A stretch of 13,677 nt of DNA from UBA5603 sp964501315 (GCA_964501315.1 CAZCSO010000028.1:1-13677), one strand, 5' to 3'. Positions 1 to 8,300 are shown, counted from the first letter of the stretch. Notes: generated from the letters alone by a model not told the origin. A program made the numbers and translations.

Positions 1-542
1 ACATTCGCGCAGCCATTGCCCATCTGTGGTTCGTCATCATCCATCCGATGGATGATGGTAACGGGCGTATCGCACGGGCCCTGTCGGATATGATGCTCAG
101 CCGCACCGAAAACAGTTCAATCCGTCTGTATTCGATGAGTGCAGCGATCAATGAGAACCGCCGAGGCTATTATGACGTTTTGGAACAGACGACGACAGGG
201 GCGATGGATATCACCGACTGGATCGGATGGTTTTTACAGATCGTTCTCATCGCGCAGCAAAACGCCCGCGGAACCATCGAAAAGGTTGTAGCCAAAGTAC
301 GGTTCTGGCAGCTTCATATCCACGATGATCTCAACCCACGCCAAAAGAAAGTGCTTAACCGTCTCCTTGATGTCGGCAAAGAAGGATTCGAAGGAGGAAT
401 CAACGCCCGGAAATACATGTCGCTGTGCGATTGCAGCCGTGTCACCGCCAGCCGCGATCTGAGTGATCTGTTGGAGAAAGGGTGTATTGTCAGCCGTGGG
501 GCAGGGGGACGGAGTACGAGTTATGATATTGATTGGCAATGA
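1..542 (+). CDS. Fic family protein, C-terminal part (5' end outside window)
   Basis: The reading frame is open from the left edge, with in-frame codons from base 3, and stops at 540-542, so the gene is cut by the window border. The 13 residues before the first in-window ATG (48) belong to the protein. They complete the Fic signature HPMDDGNGRIAR, whose catalytic histidine is at 42-44. The usual form is HPFxDGNGRxxR, so the Phe is Met here. Fic enzymes mostly transfer AMP from ATP to a hydroxyl side chain of a target protein. After the Fic fold, the last 70 or so residues (from LNPRQKKVLNRLL on) look like a winged-helix DNA-binding domain ending in GRSTSYDIDW, an arrangement common in Fic proteins with an N-terminal DUF4172 domain. 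That N-terminal domain would lie outside the window. GC content is clearly higher than in the genes that follow, so this gene probably belongs to the host flank rather than to the dnd island. Its target cannot be told. Confidence 0.9.
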   Translation, partial: IRAAIAHLWFVIIHPMDDGNGRIARALSDMMLSRTENSSIRLYSMSAAINENRRGYYDVLEQTTTGAMDITDWIGWFLQIVLIAQQNARGTIEKVVAKVRFWQLHIHDDLNPRQKKVLNRLLDVGKEGFEGGINARKYMSLCDCSRVTASRDLSDLLEKGCIVSRGAGGRSTSYDIDWQ

Positions 543-574
543 ATTATGAGTTTGGCAGCCTGTTTTTTTAAATG

Positions 575-805
575 TCATGTTATTTCGAACAATCTGCAAA
601 TATCTATATCAAGAACTATAGCTATTTGATACAGTTGTTGGATATTAAAATGCTTTCCTTTTCCTATTTCTCCTAATGAAATCATAGTAGTTGTTTTGTG
701 CCCAATTGCATGAGACAGTTCTAATTGCGTCATCCCTTTCGCTTCTCTATACTTTTTAACATTTCGACCAATTTTAGTATGTAGTTCTTGGATAGAGAGT
801 GACAA
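575..805 (-). CDS. Small XRE (Cro/CI-type) transcriptional regulator, TTG start
   Basis: This 76-residue protein is almost entirely one Cro/CI-type helix-turn-helix domain, residues about 12-66. It shows the typical order of a first helix (IGRNVKKYREAKG), MTQLELSHAIG as helix 2, a recognition-helix region around TTTMISLGEIGKG, and the closing LYQIAIVLDIDICRLFE. There is no second domain for ligand binding or protease response. The frame has no ATG upstream before a stop. The best start is TTG at 805-803, preceded on its own strand by AGGAAG four bases upstream. The gene is divergent from dndC across a 133-bp control region containing two matching inverted repeats, one of which covers its ribosome-binding site. 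That makes autorepression and control of dndCDE the likely role, by inference. It converges with the fic gene, with 32 bp between the stops. In this locus it sits where many dnd clusters carry dndB, which is absent. Confidence 0.85.
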   Translation of the reverse strand: MSLSIQELHTKIGRNVKKYREAKGMTQLELSHAIGHKTTTMISLGEIGKGKHFNIQQLYQIAIVLDIDICRLFEIT

Positions 806-807
806 AC

Positions 808-825
808 AACTTCCTATTGGAATAA
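808..825. promoter_or_regulatory. Putative operator copy 1 (over regulator start)
   Basis: AACTTCC-TATT-GGAATAA is an imperfect inverted repeat whose left half and spacer match the copy at 864-881 base for base (AACTTCCTAT). It lies 3 bp upstream of the regulator's TTG codon and contains that gene's AGGAAG Shine-Dalgarno sequence on the minus strand. A protein bound here would sit just downstream of the predicted regulator transcription start. Assignment as the XRE protein's binding site is inference from the repetition and position. Confidence 0.6.
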
Positions 826-837
826 TTTTTTTCTAAG

Positions 838-865
838 TTTATAAGAGTTAATATACTTTTATCAA
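838..865 (-). promoter_or_regulatory. Predicted sigma70 promoter of the XRE regulator
   Basis: On the minus strand a -35 box TTGATA (865-860) and a -10 box TATAAA (843-838) are separated by 16 bp, which places the transcription start near 831 and leaves a short leader of about 25 nt. The -35 box overlaps the edge of operator copy 2 (864-881), and the leader contains operator copy 1. Both boxes match the consensus in 5 of 6 positions. Spacing is one base short of the optimum. Confidence 0.55.
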
Positions 866-881
866 CTTCCTATGGGAAGTT
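864..881. promoter_or_regulatory. Putative operator copy 2 (between divergent promoters)
   Basis: AACTTCC-TATG-GGAAGTT is a perfect inverted repeat with 7-bp arms and a 4-bp centre, typical in size for a dimeric Cro/CI-type repressor. Its start is 56 bp from the start of copy 1, between five and five and a half helical turns. It touches the -35 element of the regulator promoter on one side and lies just upstream of the dndC extended -10 on the other, so a single bound dimer could influence both directions. Confidence 0.65.
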
Positions 882-904
882 AAAAGGTAGATTATAGTTT
901 GCAT

Positions 905-913
905 TGCTATAAT
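905..913 (+). promoter_or_regulatory. Predicted extended -10 promoter of dndCDE
   Basis: TGCTATAAT is an exact extended -10 element (TGn plus a perfect TATAAT at 908-913). No good -35 box is seen at the proper distance (885-890 reads AGGTAG), which fits an extended -10 promoter. The start would fall near 920, giving a leader of about 20 nt with a weak AGG ribosome-binding site at 926-928 before the dndC ATG at 939. Operator copy 2 would lie around -40 to -56 relative to this start. Confidence 0.55.
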
Positions 914-938
914 CACGAATAATATAGGTTGAAATGTA

Positions 939-2255
939 ATGACAAATACGTTAAATGAAAAAATTATCACTGTTAAAGAGCGTCTCAAAAAAGAATTTTT
1001 ACACGATGAACGTCCATGGGTAGTGACTTTTTCTGGAGGCAAAGATTCAACGACTGTACTGCATTTGGTCATAGAGATGCTTTTAGACCTTCGGAAAGAC
1101 AAGCAAGATCTCAAAAAGGTATATATTGTCTCTTCTGATACAGGTGTAGAGATGCCTATTATTGAGGATTACACAACCAACAAACTGGCGCAAATTGATG
1201 AATTTATCCAATACGAAAAACTCAATGTGGAAGTAAATCTTCTCAAGCCAAAAGTGACCGAAAGTTTCTGGACACTTTTACTTGGTAAAGGCTATCCCTC
1301 TCCAAATCAAAACTTTCGTTGGTGTACAGATCGAATGAAAATCAAGCCGGCGACGAATTTTTTAAAAAGCCTATCTGAAAGAAAAGAAATTTTGATGCTA
1401 TTGGGTGTTCGTTCTGATGAATCTCAATCACGTGCACAATCTATTGAAAAACGGGATGAAAACTATCGTGGTTTTTCCAAGCATCCTGAGATTCCAAATG
1501 CCTTTGTTTTTTCACCGATTAAAGACTGGACAAATGCCGAAGTGTGGACTTTTTTGAGTAAATACCAAGCCCCTTGGGGCAAGCATAACGATATGATGGT
1601 ACTTTACGATAAAGGTTCAGGTGAAGCCGATTGCAACATTGCCTTAAATCCTGAAGCAGCCACGTGTGGTAAGACACGTTTTGGTTGTTGGGTTTGTACT
1701 GTTGTAAGTAAAGATAAGTCCATGGAGAATATGCTTCGTAATCAAGAAGACAAATGGATGGAGCCTCTTCACCATTTCCGAAATAAGCTAGAAGAGTATC
1801 GATATGATGAAAATAAACGTCAAGGTCGCCGTAGAAATGGCCAAAAATCGATAGGCCCTTTTTTGCTATCTGTTCGACAAGAATTATTTCGTGAGCTTCT
1901 CGCTGTTGAGCAAGGTTTAGCTGACAAGCTTAATGGCAAAAAGCTAATCAGCGATGAAGAGATTGTTCAGATTCAAGAAGAGTGGCTACACGATGGTGAC
2001 TTTTTTGAAACAGCTATAACTATTGCCCACGAGTATGGACGAAACGTGGCCTTTGAATCGGTTAAGGCTTTCAATGGTGAAGAACGTAGCTATATTCAAA
2101 GTATCTGTAAAGAGCATGATATTGATGTTGAGCTGATTGAACATATCATGCAAAAAGAGCATGCCTATCGGCATCAGCTCAAACGCACCAAGCTTTTCAC
2201 TGAAATGGAAGCTCTGGTAGAACATTATGCGACAGGTAAAATCAATGCGGTTTAA
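939..2255 (+). CDS. dndC: DndC: phosphorothioation PP-loop ATPase / sulfurtransferase component
   Basis: DndC belongs to the PAPS-reductase-like PP-loop family. It activates the DNA backbone phosphate with ATP and carries an Fe-S cluster involved in delivering sulfur for phosphorothioation. In this 438-residue protein the pyrophosphate loop is SGGKDS at residues 32-37. Cys129 lies in the RWCTDRMK motif. A further cluster-type set follows at Cys243, Cys250 and Cys253 (CGKTRFGCWVC), with an additional Cys232. Together C129, C243, C250 and C253 make up the four-cysteine pattern expected for the iron-sulfur cluster of this family. The Arg-rich LGVRSDESQSRA stretch near 155-166 is also typical of PAPS-reductase-like proteins. 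The ATG at 939 has only a weak AGG upstream, but it gives the expected N-terminus. It is the first gene of the operon, and its last 11 bases overlap dndD. No cysteine desulfurase gene (dndA) is adjacent, so sulfur must be supplied by a desulfurase encoded elsewhere. Confidence 0.97.
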   Translation: MTNTLNEKIITVKERLKKEFLHDERPWVVTFSGGKDSTTVLHLVIEMLLDLRKDKQDLKKVYIVSSDTGVEMPIIEDYTTNKLAQIDEFIQYEKLNVEVNLLKPKVTESFWTLLLGKGYPSPNQNFRWCTDRMKIKPATNFLKSLSERKEILMLLGVRSDESQSRAQSIEKRDENYRGFSKHPEIPNAFVFSPIKDWTNAEVWTFLSKYQAPWGKHNDMMVLYDKGSGEADCNIALNPEAATCGKTRFGCWVCTVVSKDKSMENMLRNQEDKWMEPLHHFRNKLEEYRYDENKRQGRRRNGQKSIGPFLLSVRQELFRELLAVEQGLADKLNGKKLISDEEIVQIQEEWLHDGDFFETAITIAHEYGRNVAFESVKAFNGEERSYIQSICKEHDIDVELIEHIMQKEHAYRHQLKRTKLFTEMEALVEHYATGKINAV

Positions 2256-4227
2256 AACGATCACCATAGAGAATGTCTTCTCTTACGCCGGTGCCAAGAC
2301 ATTTGATTTTAGGAATGATGAGCAGCCAATTGCCTTGATTATCGGTGAAAATGGTTTTGGTAAAACCTCATTTATCAACTCTGTCAAAATCGCCTTGCAT
2401 GGTATCAGTCGCGATATTTTGAACATTGGTGCACAGACACTTAGCAAAGACGAGTTTATTTTGGGAAGTGCTACGAAGAATTTTAGCGGCATTCTCAACC
2501 GCACCGCAAAAAGTGCTGGTGACAATGAAGCAAAAATCATCATTGAGCTTGAAGATGATGATTTATTGCGCATCGAGCGCACCTATGTGGTTAGACCAAA
2601 TAGTTATGTAGAGCAACTCGTGTTAAAAGATGAGAATGGTGCTATTTTTGCCGAAGGTGAAGATGCCCAAGACATCATCAACTCTAAAATTTCACCAACC
2701 ATGGCACGATTTTTCTTCTTTGATGGGGAAAAGATCCAGACGATTGCCGACTTTTCTCATGCCGAGTTTACCAAGATGCTTGAGGATGTCCTGGAACTGG
2801 ATATTTATGACCAGATGGCTAAGGATGCCGAGCAGCTCATACGCAAAATTAGTAAAACTGAGCTCGATGCTGATCTACAAGCACACCTGGAAGAGAAAGA
2901 GCGTGAGCATGCGCAAGTGATAGCCGAGATCGAAGTGGCCAAAGAAAAGTTGCAGCATGAAAAAAATGTTGTTCTCAAAGAACTACAATCCCAGCAGCGT
3001 CAACTGGCCAACAAGCTCAACAAGCTCAAAAGCCGCTATACAGAAGAACTAGAAGTTGCCAAAGCTCGTCATGCTACTTTGCTGGAAGAGCGCACCGACT
3101 TGATCAAGCAGTTCAAAGAAGTGACACTGGTGCAGCTGCCATTATTGCTTAGTCCAGCTCTTGGTAAAAAAGTTTTTGACGATATCAATGTCAATTACCG
3201 TGGCAAGATCCACATCGATACTGAGCATTTAGCAGCTAAAAAAGCAGAGCTTTTAGCACTTTTACAGGGCGATAGTAGCCCTGTAGCTATGGCATTTGAC
3301 CAGGTGTTCCAGTCAACTAGCGAGCAGCAAACAGTAACATTTGCTGACCCCTATCGCATTGAAAAGCAATTTGATAGTTTAGAGAGTAAAAAAGTTGATC
3401 TTGATGGATTGTTCAAGGCACTGTCTGCGAATAAACAAGCGTTGGCAGTAGCAGAGATGGAGATTCATGAGTTGCAGCACAAGTGTGATGAAGACACAAA
3501 AGAACACACCAGCGACATCACCAAGGAAAAAGAGCTGCTTACAGCCATAGGCCGGCAAGAAGCAGCGTGCGAGATGTTCGAGCAGCGTTACAACGAGCTT
3601 GTAGTGCAGGAGAAATCACTGAGAAGTGAGATCTCCAAGATTTCCATTGCCGAGCACAAAAACGAGCTCGCTACGACGAAGCTCAATACGCTGCAGTCGG
3701 TTATTAGCGTCAGCCAGCTAATGAAGCAGCGTATTAAGACAGACAAGCGTGCCGCATTGGAAGAAAAGATCAACGCCAAGTTCAACCTCCTCAAAAAAGA
3801 GGGGTATGAAGCCAAGAGTATTCAATTGGATGATGACTTTAACATCAACATCTACAATGCTGATGGCCAGGCTATGGACATCCTTTCTAGTTCTTCCGGA
3901 CAAAAGCAGATCATCGCTACAGCACTCATCTGGGGCATCTCAGAGTACATCGCCGAAGATATCCCGATGATCATCGATACGCCTCTTGGACGACTGGATG
4001 ATAAAAACCAGACGCTCATCCTTAATGAGTTTTATCCCAATGCCTCGAAGCAAGTCATCATCTTACCAACACCAAGCGAGCTTAAGCACGATGGCTTTAA
4101 ACAGTTAGGTCCTCAAATTGCCCATATCTTCGAACTAAGCAATAGCGGTTCAGCCACATCCATCACTCAAAAGAGTGCAAATGAAGCGTTGTTTGCACCG
4201 TATCAACAAACTCTGGAGCTTGTCTAA
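2245..4227 (+). CDS. dndD: DndD: SMC/Rad50-like ATPase of DNA phosphorothioation
   Basis: This 660-residue ABC-type ATPase has a split head and a central coiled coil. Walker A is GENGFGKT at residues 34-41. The FFFDGEKI motif at 157-164 is characteristic of DndD-like proteins. Long heptad-rich helices run from about 175 to 290 and 375 to 515. The signature motif LSSSSGQKQ starts at residue 547, Walker B is IPMIID ending at Asp578, and the D-loop LGRLD is at 581-585. Known DndD proteins hydrolyse ATP and are thought to open or deform DNA for sulfur insertion together with DndC and DndE. I place the start at ATG 2245, because it has AGGT about eight bases upstream and gives the usual MRFKTITIENVFSYAG opening. 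An in-frame ATG at 2227 would add six residues. The start overlaps the dndC stop by 11 bp and the stop shares TAATG with dndE, so all three genes look translationally coupled. Confidence 0.97.
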   Translation: MRFKTITIENVFSYAGAKTFDFRNDEQPIALIIGENGFGKTSFINSVKIALHGISRDILNIGAQTLSKDEFILGSATKNFSGILNRTAKSAGDNEAKIIIELEDDDLLRIERTYVVRPNSYVEQLVLKDENGAIFAEGEDAQDIINSKISPTMARFFFFDGEKIQTIADFSHAEFTKMLEDVLELDIYDQMAKDAEQLIRKISKTELDADLQAHLEEKEREHAQVIAEIEVAKEKLQHEKNVVLKELQSQQRQLANKLNKLKSRYTEELEVAKARHATLLEERTDLIKQFKEVTLVQLPLLLSPALGKKVFDDINVNYRGKIHIDTEHLAAKKAELLALLQGDSSPVAMAFDQVFQSTSEQQTVTFADPYRIEKQFDSLESKKVDLDGLFKALSANKQALAVAEMEIHELQHKCDEDTKEHTSDITKEKELLTAIGRQEAACEMFEQRYNELVVQEKSLRSEISKISIAEHKNELATTKLNTLQSVISVSQLMKQRIKTDKRAALEEKINAKFNLLKKEGYEAKSIQLDDDFNINIYNADGQAMDILSSSSGQKQIIATALIWGISEYIAEDIPMIIDTPLGRLDDKNQTLILNEFYPNASKQVIILPTPSELKHDGFKQLGPQIAHIFELSNSGSATSITQKSANEALFAPYQQTLELV

Positions 4228-4628
4228 TGCACACCTCTGCCTATACCGAACAGAACCTTCCCCGCATTGCCAAGCTCTTAGGCTTTGAGAATGAACCACG
4301 CTGGCTGACCATCCGTTTTGCGGTCTCAGTTTCACTGGCGCTTGAGACACCGCCAGACTTAGATGAAAAGATCGACTTCTCTGGTGGTAAGACCTATGCC
4401 TGGGATGTTGTTACTGGAAAAGGGAAGAGTGACTTTCAAGGGGATCAGGCCGACTATCATGATCTAATGGCCCTTATTGTGGCAAATGCCAACGACCAGC
4501 AGATAAAAAGCGATAAAGAGTTTGAAAAAGCATTAGAGCATCACTGTGAAAGAGGCTTTACGGTTTTGGCCTCTTCACTTCGTGATAATAGTGATGTGTT
4601 TGAGTGGCTTAGACAAGAGTTTAATTAA
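4227..4628 (+). CDS. dndE: DndE: small DNA-binding subunit of the phosphorothioation complex
   Basis: At 133 residues this is slightly longer than common DndE proteins. It matches them in layout: an N-terminal helix (NLPRIAKLLGFE), an RFAVSVSLAL segment, a glycine-containing loop (FSGGKTYAW), a polar GKGKSDFQGDQADYHDL stretch, and a C-terminal helix ending FEWLRQEFN. Structural work on DndE from other bacteria found an oligomer that binds nicked double-stranded DNA. Lys and Arg residues in the glycine loop and following segment would suit that role here. The ATG overlaps the dndD stop in TAATG, so its translation is probably coupled. The gene ends the modification operon and overlaps the 3' end of the convergent gene at 4621-5355 by 8 bp, with no hairpin terminator visible between them. 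Confidence 0.95.
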   Translation: MHTSAYTEQNLPRIAKLLGFENEPRWLTIRFAVSVSLALETPPDLDEKIDFSGGKTYAWDVVTGKGKSDFQGDQADYHDLMALIVANANDQQIKSDKEFEKALEHHCERGFTVLASSLRDNSDVFEWLRQEFN

Positions 4629-5355
4629 TTAATTCCTCAAGTTGCCGTTTAATAATTTTATAGCCACAAATTTGATGGGGGACATCTTCAAATTCGTATG
4701 CGAGAAAGTCAGAATAATTTTTTTTCGATGTAGATAAAGGAATTTGTATAGCTTTATTGTCAAACACATAAAGTGCACCGAATAAAGGAATATCATCGAT
4801 TTGAGTGATTTTAACTTTGCCAGGAAAAGCATTGTGTATATCTGTACAAATTGATAGACTCTCTTCTATTTTATTCTGCAATTCAGTAGGGTTGCCATTT
4901 GTAAAGAGGTTGGATAAAGAAACAACGGCAGGGTTTTCTTTAGAAAAAAGTATAAAATGAATTTTGAGTTTATCGTTCTTTCCCAGAGCATGTATAAATG
5001 CTCTTTGATAATTTTTCAACCAAGTCCTACCATATATTTGACAAATATATATTTCTGATGATTCCTGGATTAATTGTTTATATGGAATTGTCTCAGCATT
5101 GTGTACAACTCGCTCAAAGCCTAGTTCTGTATTGTCATGATGATTTTTTAGCATACGGGCCATATTGCTAAATAGCTCTTTTCTTGTTGTTGCATCTGTC
5201 ATCCAGTCAAAAAACACAAAAGCCATCAAAGAAAATACGAGTGTTTCAGCAAGTAAAGGAAGATTTAAATCGTGTATAAAACTATGCACAACCAAAGCAC
5301 CTATAACTAATAAGCCAAATGCGGTATGTTTATTTTTGTAGTACCATTCTCTCAT
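4621..5355 (-). CDS. Uncharacterised protein with two membrane helices and a PLD-like cytoplasmic domain
   Basis: I do not recognise a named family. The 244-residue protein begins with two hydrophobic helices, about residues 11-28 (TAFGLLVIGALVV...) and 31-50 (NLPLLAETLVFSLMAFVFF), separated by a very short polar turn. That predicts a membrane hairpin with a soluble domain of roughly 190 residues. The soluble part alternates strands and helices (SSEIYICQIYGRTWL, KLKIHFILFS, LFGALYVFDNKAIQIPLS) in a pattern recalling the phospholipase-D-like fold seen in many regulator and effector proteins, but no HxK(x)4D catalytic motif is present. It starts 3 bp after the dptH stop, with AAAAGG upstream of its ATG, so it is the last gene of the dpt operon. 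It is visibly more AT-rich than dptH and dndE, which suggests later acquisition. A role as membrane-anchored accessory or sensor of the restriction system is inference from position only. Confidence 0.8.
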   Translation of the reverse strand: MREWYYKNKHTAFGLLVIGALVVHSFIHDLNLPLLAETLVFSLMAFVFFDWMTDATTRKELFSNMARMLKNHHDNTELGFERVVHNAETIPYKQLIQESSEIYICQIYGRTWLKNYQRAFIHALGKNDKLKIHFILFSKENPAVVSLSNLFTNGNPTELQNKIEESLSICTDIHNAFPGKVKITQIDDIPLFGALYVFDNKAIQIPLSTSKKNYSDFLAYEFEDVPHQICGYKIIKRQLEELIN

Positions 5356-5358
5356 TGA

Positions 5359-8300
5359 TTAAACCTTTTCAATATTTTGTTTAGGTAGTTCCCAAAATGC
5401 CAAATCTCGCATCTTGGTCATATTTTTGTTTCCATCTACATACACACTGTAATGTTTTTCAAGTTTTCGTATCTGTTCCATGAGCCCTTCGGCTTCGGAC
5501 TTATTGCTGATGTTAAAGATCGAGGTGATGTCTTGGGCCTTGATGTTTGAGACCTGATGCACGATCCAGGTTTGGATGTAGTTGGCATAGTTATCCTCTG
5601 ATGTTTTGAAGTGGGTCAGCTGCTGGGTGGACAAGATGGTCCCTACGCCGAACTCACGCCCCTCTTTGAGGATTTTCTTGAGGCTCTCAAAATCCTGGGA
5701 CATAAAGTTGTCTGCTTCATCGACCAAGACCATCTTGGTGATCTGGCGGAAATCACCTTGGTGTTTGGAGGAACCTTTGATATGCATCTGAGTATAGAAG
5801 ATGTCCAAGGTGATGGCAACAATGAGGTTTTGGATGTCTGTATCGTAGCCAGAGAGGTTAATGACGGTAATACCGTTGATGAGATCATACAGGAAGACTG
5901 TTTTCTCTGGGTTTGGCTCGAAAATCTCAAACGTCATGAGCTTTTCAAGTGCGGCATAGAGCGAGTCGTAAGCGACTTTTTCTTCGTTGGAATAAACGTC
6001 CCAGATGTCGCTGATGGTAGGTGCTGGCTTGTGCCAGGTTGATTTGTCGCCTTTGCTGATTCCACGGCGTTCATAAGCCTCTAAGATGATGCGATTGAGG
6101 TTGGACTGCTGCACGGGCCCAAGTCCAAAGGCTTTAGCCAAGGTTGTTTTGAATAGGTTGGTTGTGTGCACAGGAAGTAGCGGCCGATCACCGAATAGTG
6201 CCAGCGGGTTGTACGGTAGATGATAGGGTTCTAGTACGTTGGCACCGGTTGGTTCGGTGAAATCCTCTTTGATATAGTCACCCTTGTAGTCAAAAATCAA
6301 AATACCAATGGGTGAACCATCCACATTGTGATGTGCATTTTGCATTATCTGAGCGATAAGTGACTTGGTGAACTGGGTTTTCCCGGTACCCATGGTGCCG
6401 ATGATGCCGGTGTTGGTGTTGAGCGTTTTGGTGGTGTCTGTCGGGTACCAGAGGATCTCTTCTTTGGTATGACTGTGAGTACCAAATTTGATGCACATGG
6501 GAGCGCTTGGTTCAGCAGGTTCTGCGACCGGTTCTGGCTTTTCTTCTACCGGCGTATGTGTTGGTTCAGAAGCAGTTATGACCTCTTGGTCAGGTAATGT
6601 GTGCTCTAGTACAGAAGGTTTTTTCGTTTGAGAACAACTCACATCATACAGCATATAGGTTTTATTGGTACCAAACTCTTCATTCCCAAGTTTTTCTTTG
6701 AGATGTGCAAATGAGGCATGTAGCATTTGACTTTGATAATCAAATGGTAGGCGGCATTCCAGGATTCCCTCTTTAACGGCGATGGAAGTATCGAACTGTA
6801 TATCCAGGAAGGCTACGACAGCCCCTTTGCTATGGTCGTCAAATTCGATGAGGGGATAACCACCTTCAAGTAGCTTCTCACGTTTCGTGTAAAGAGCATC
6901 AAAGTAATCATCTGCAAATACATTGTAGAGCTGATATTTCTCTACCTGCATAAATACCTGGCGGATAAACAGTCCTTTGAGCAGTCTGCTTTTGAGATCG
7001 TCACCACTAAAGAGGTGGTCATAGAAGTAAGATTTGAGCGCTTTGGCTTGTTGTAGTGCTTTTTGCATATCGGCACTGCCGGATTTTACTTCGACCGGGT
7101 AGAGTATTACCCCTTCGTCGCAGAAACCAACCAGCAAGATGTCATCAGAAATAGGCCCAAGCTGGAGATCATCGTTACTTATGCTTTCGTTGTAACGAGA
7201 GAAGTCACTTTTGCTCATGGAGAGGCCAACACTGCCTGAAACCCGAATCATCTCTGCAACAGAGAGAGGAACCCATGTGATTTTTGGAGAAGAGAGGTAG
7301 GCTGTGATGTACTTGTATGCGGCAATGATACCGTTTTTCTCTTTTTTGATCGTTTCGCGCTCAGTGATCATCTTAATGAGCCATTCACCGTTGAAGGCAT
7401 TAAACTCGCTAATGATCTCTTTTGAACCGACAATGCTTGAGTAGAGATCACTTTTAGCCGTCACGGTAATGGCATCGTAACTGGCCGATGAGCTGTACTG
7501 GTCAGAATAGTGGATGAGAATGAGATCTTTATAGCTGTCAAAGAAATCCAGCGTGACTTTCGGGTCAATGATGATCGTCCATAACGCGCTGGAGTAAGAC
7601 TTTTCAAGGAGTGTCTTAAAGTTGTCGCTGATCATCAGTGCGATGGCATTGTCTTTGACATAAGGAGAACCAGATTCATAGACTGGGCGCTGCATGGCAT
7701 TGTAGATTTTGGCCAGCTGTAGGTGCGGGAGATTATCAACATCGACATTTTTCAAGCCAAAGCCGCTGTAGTAATGTTCGTCAATCTTTTCAGAACTTTC
7801 TCCAGAGATAAGCCCCTCGTAGACCAGGCCAGATTGTTTGGTGTGGACATTACGGTTGCGGATCTGGACCTTCTCATTATTTTTAAAGAAGGAAAGATGG
7901 CAGTAATTTTGTGTTTCAGTCGTTAGATGTTTGCTGTAGGTAATGTGCGTACGCATGGTATCGATGATGCTGTCAGCGTCATCATCTTTGAGACGATATT
8001 TACGTTTAATATCAGAGTTCCCATCCATGTCGGCGAAGCGGTCAAAAGCCGTCTCTTCAAAATGATCATCATAAAGGTTGACAATCATTTTAACGGGCTC
8101 CGTAAAGGAACTTTTGTAAAACTGTACGATACCTTCAAAAAGCTCTTCGTTACGTCCATTATTGATACTGTTAATGATGAGTGGAGCATCATTTCGGAAG
8201 TCAAAAAGGGCACTAAACGCTTCTTTAAATTCACGTATTTTTTCAGCCGTCAATTTGGCGACATAGCTAAATTCGTTGGCTTCGTTGGGAACAAACTCCA

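Noticed and set aside
543..574. Possible terminator between fic and the regulator (GGCAGCC followed by a T-run)
   Set aside because: The GGC/GCC arms are separated by a single base and cannot form a hairpin, so only the T-run remains. That is not enough to call a terminator.
575..610. Left transposon end matching the cluster at 13421-13580 (TGTTATTTCGAACA)
   Set aside because: Only CATGTT and a loose TTTCG resemblance are shared, and the segment encodes the C-terminus of the XRE regulator. No repeated array is present.
4621..5355. Annotation of the membrane protein as an active phospholipase D nuclease
   Set aside because: No HxKxxxxD motif is present in the soluble domain, so only a loose fold resemblance can be stated.
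5611..6042. Open frame of 143 codons on the plus strand inside dptH
   Set aside because: It lies opposite the conserved HerA-type ATPase domain of dptH. The translation has no motif, and its start overlaps other shadow frames.
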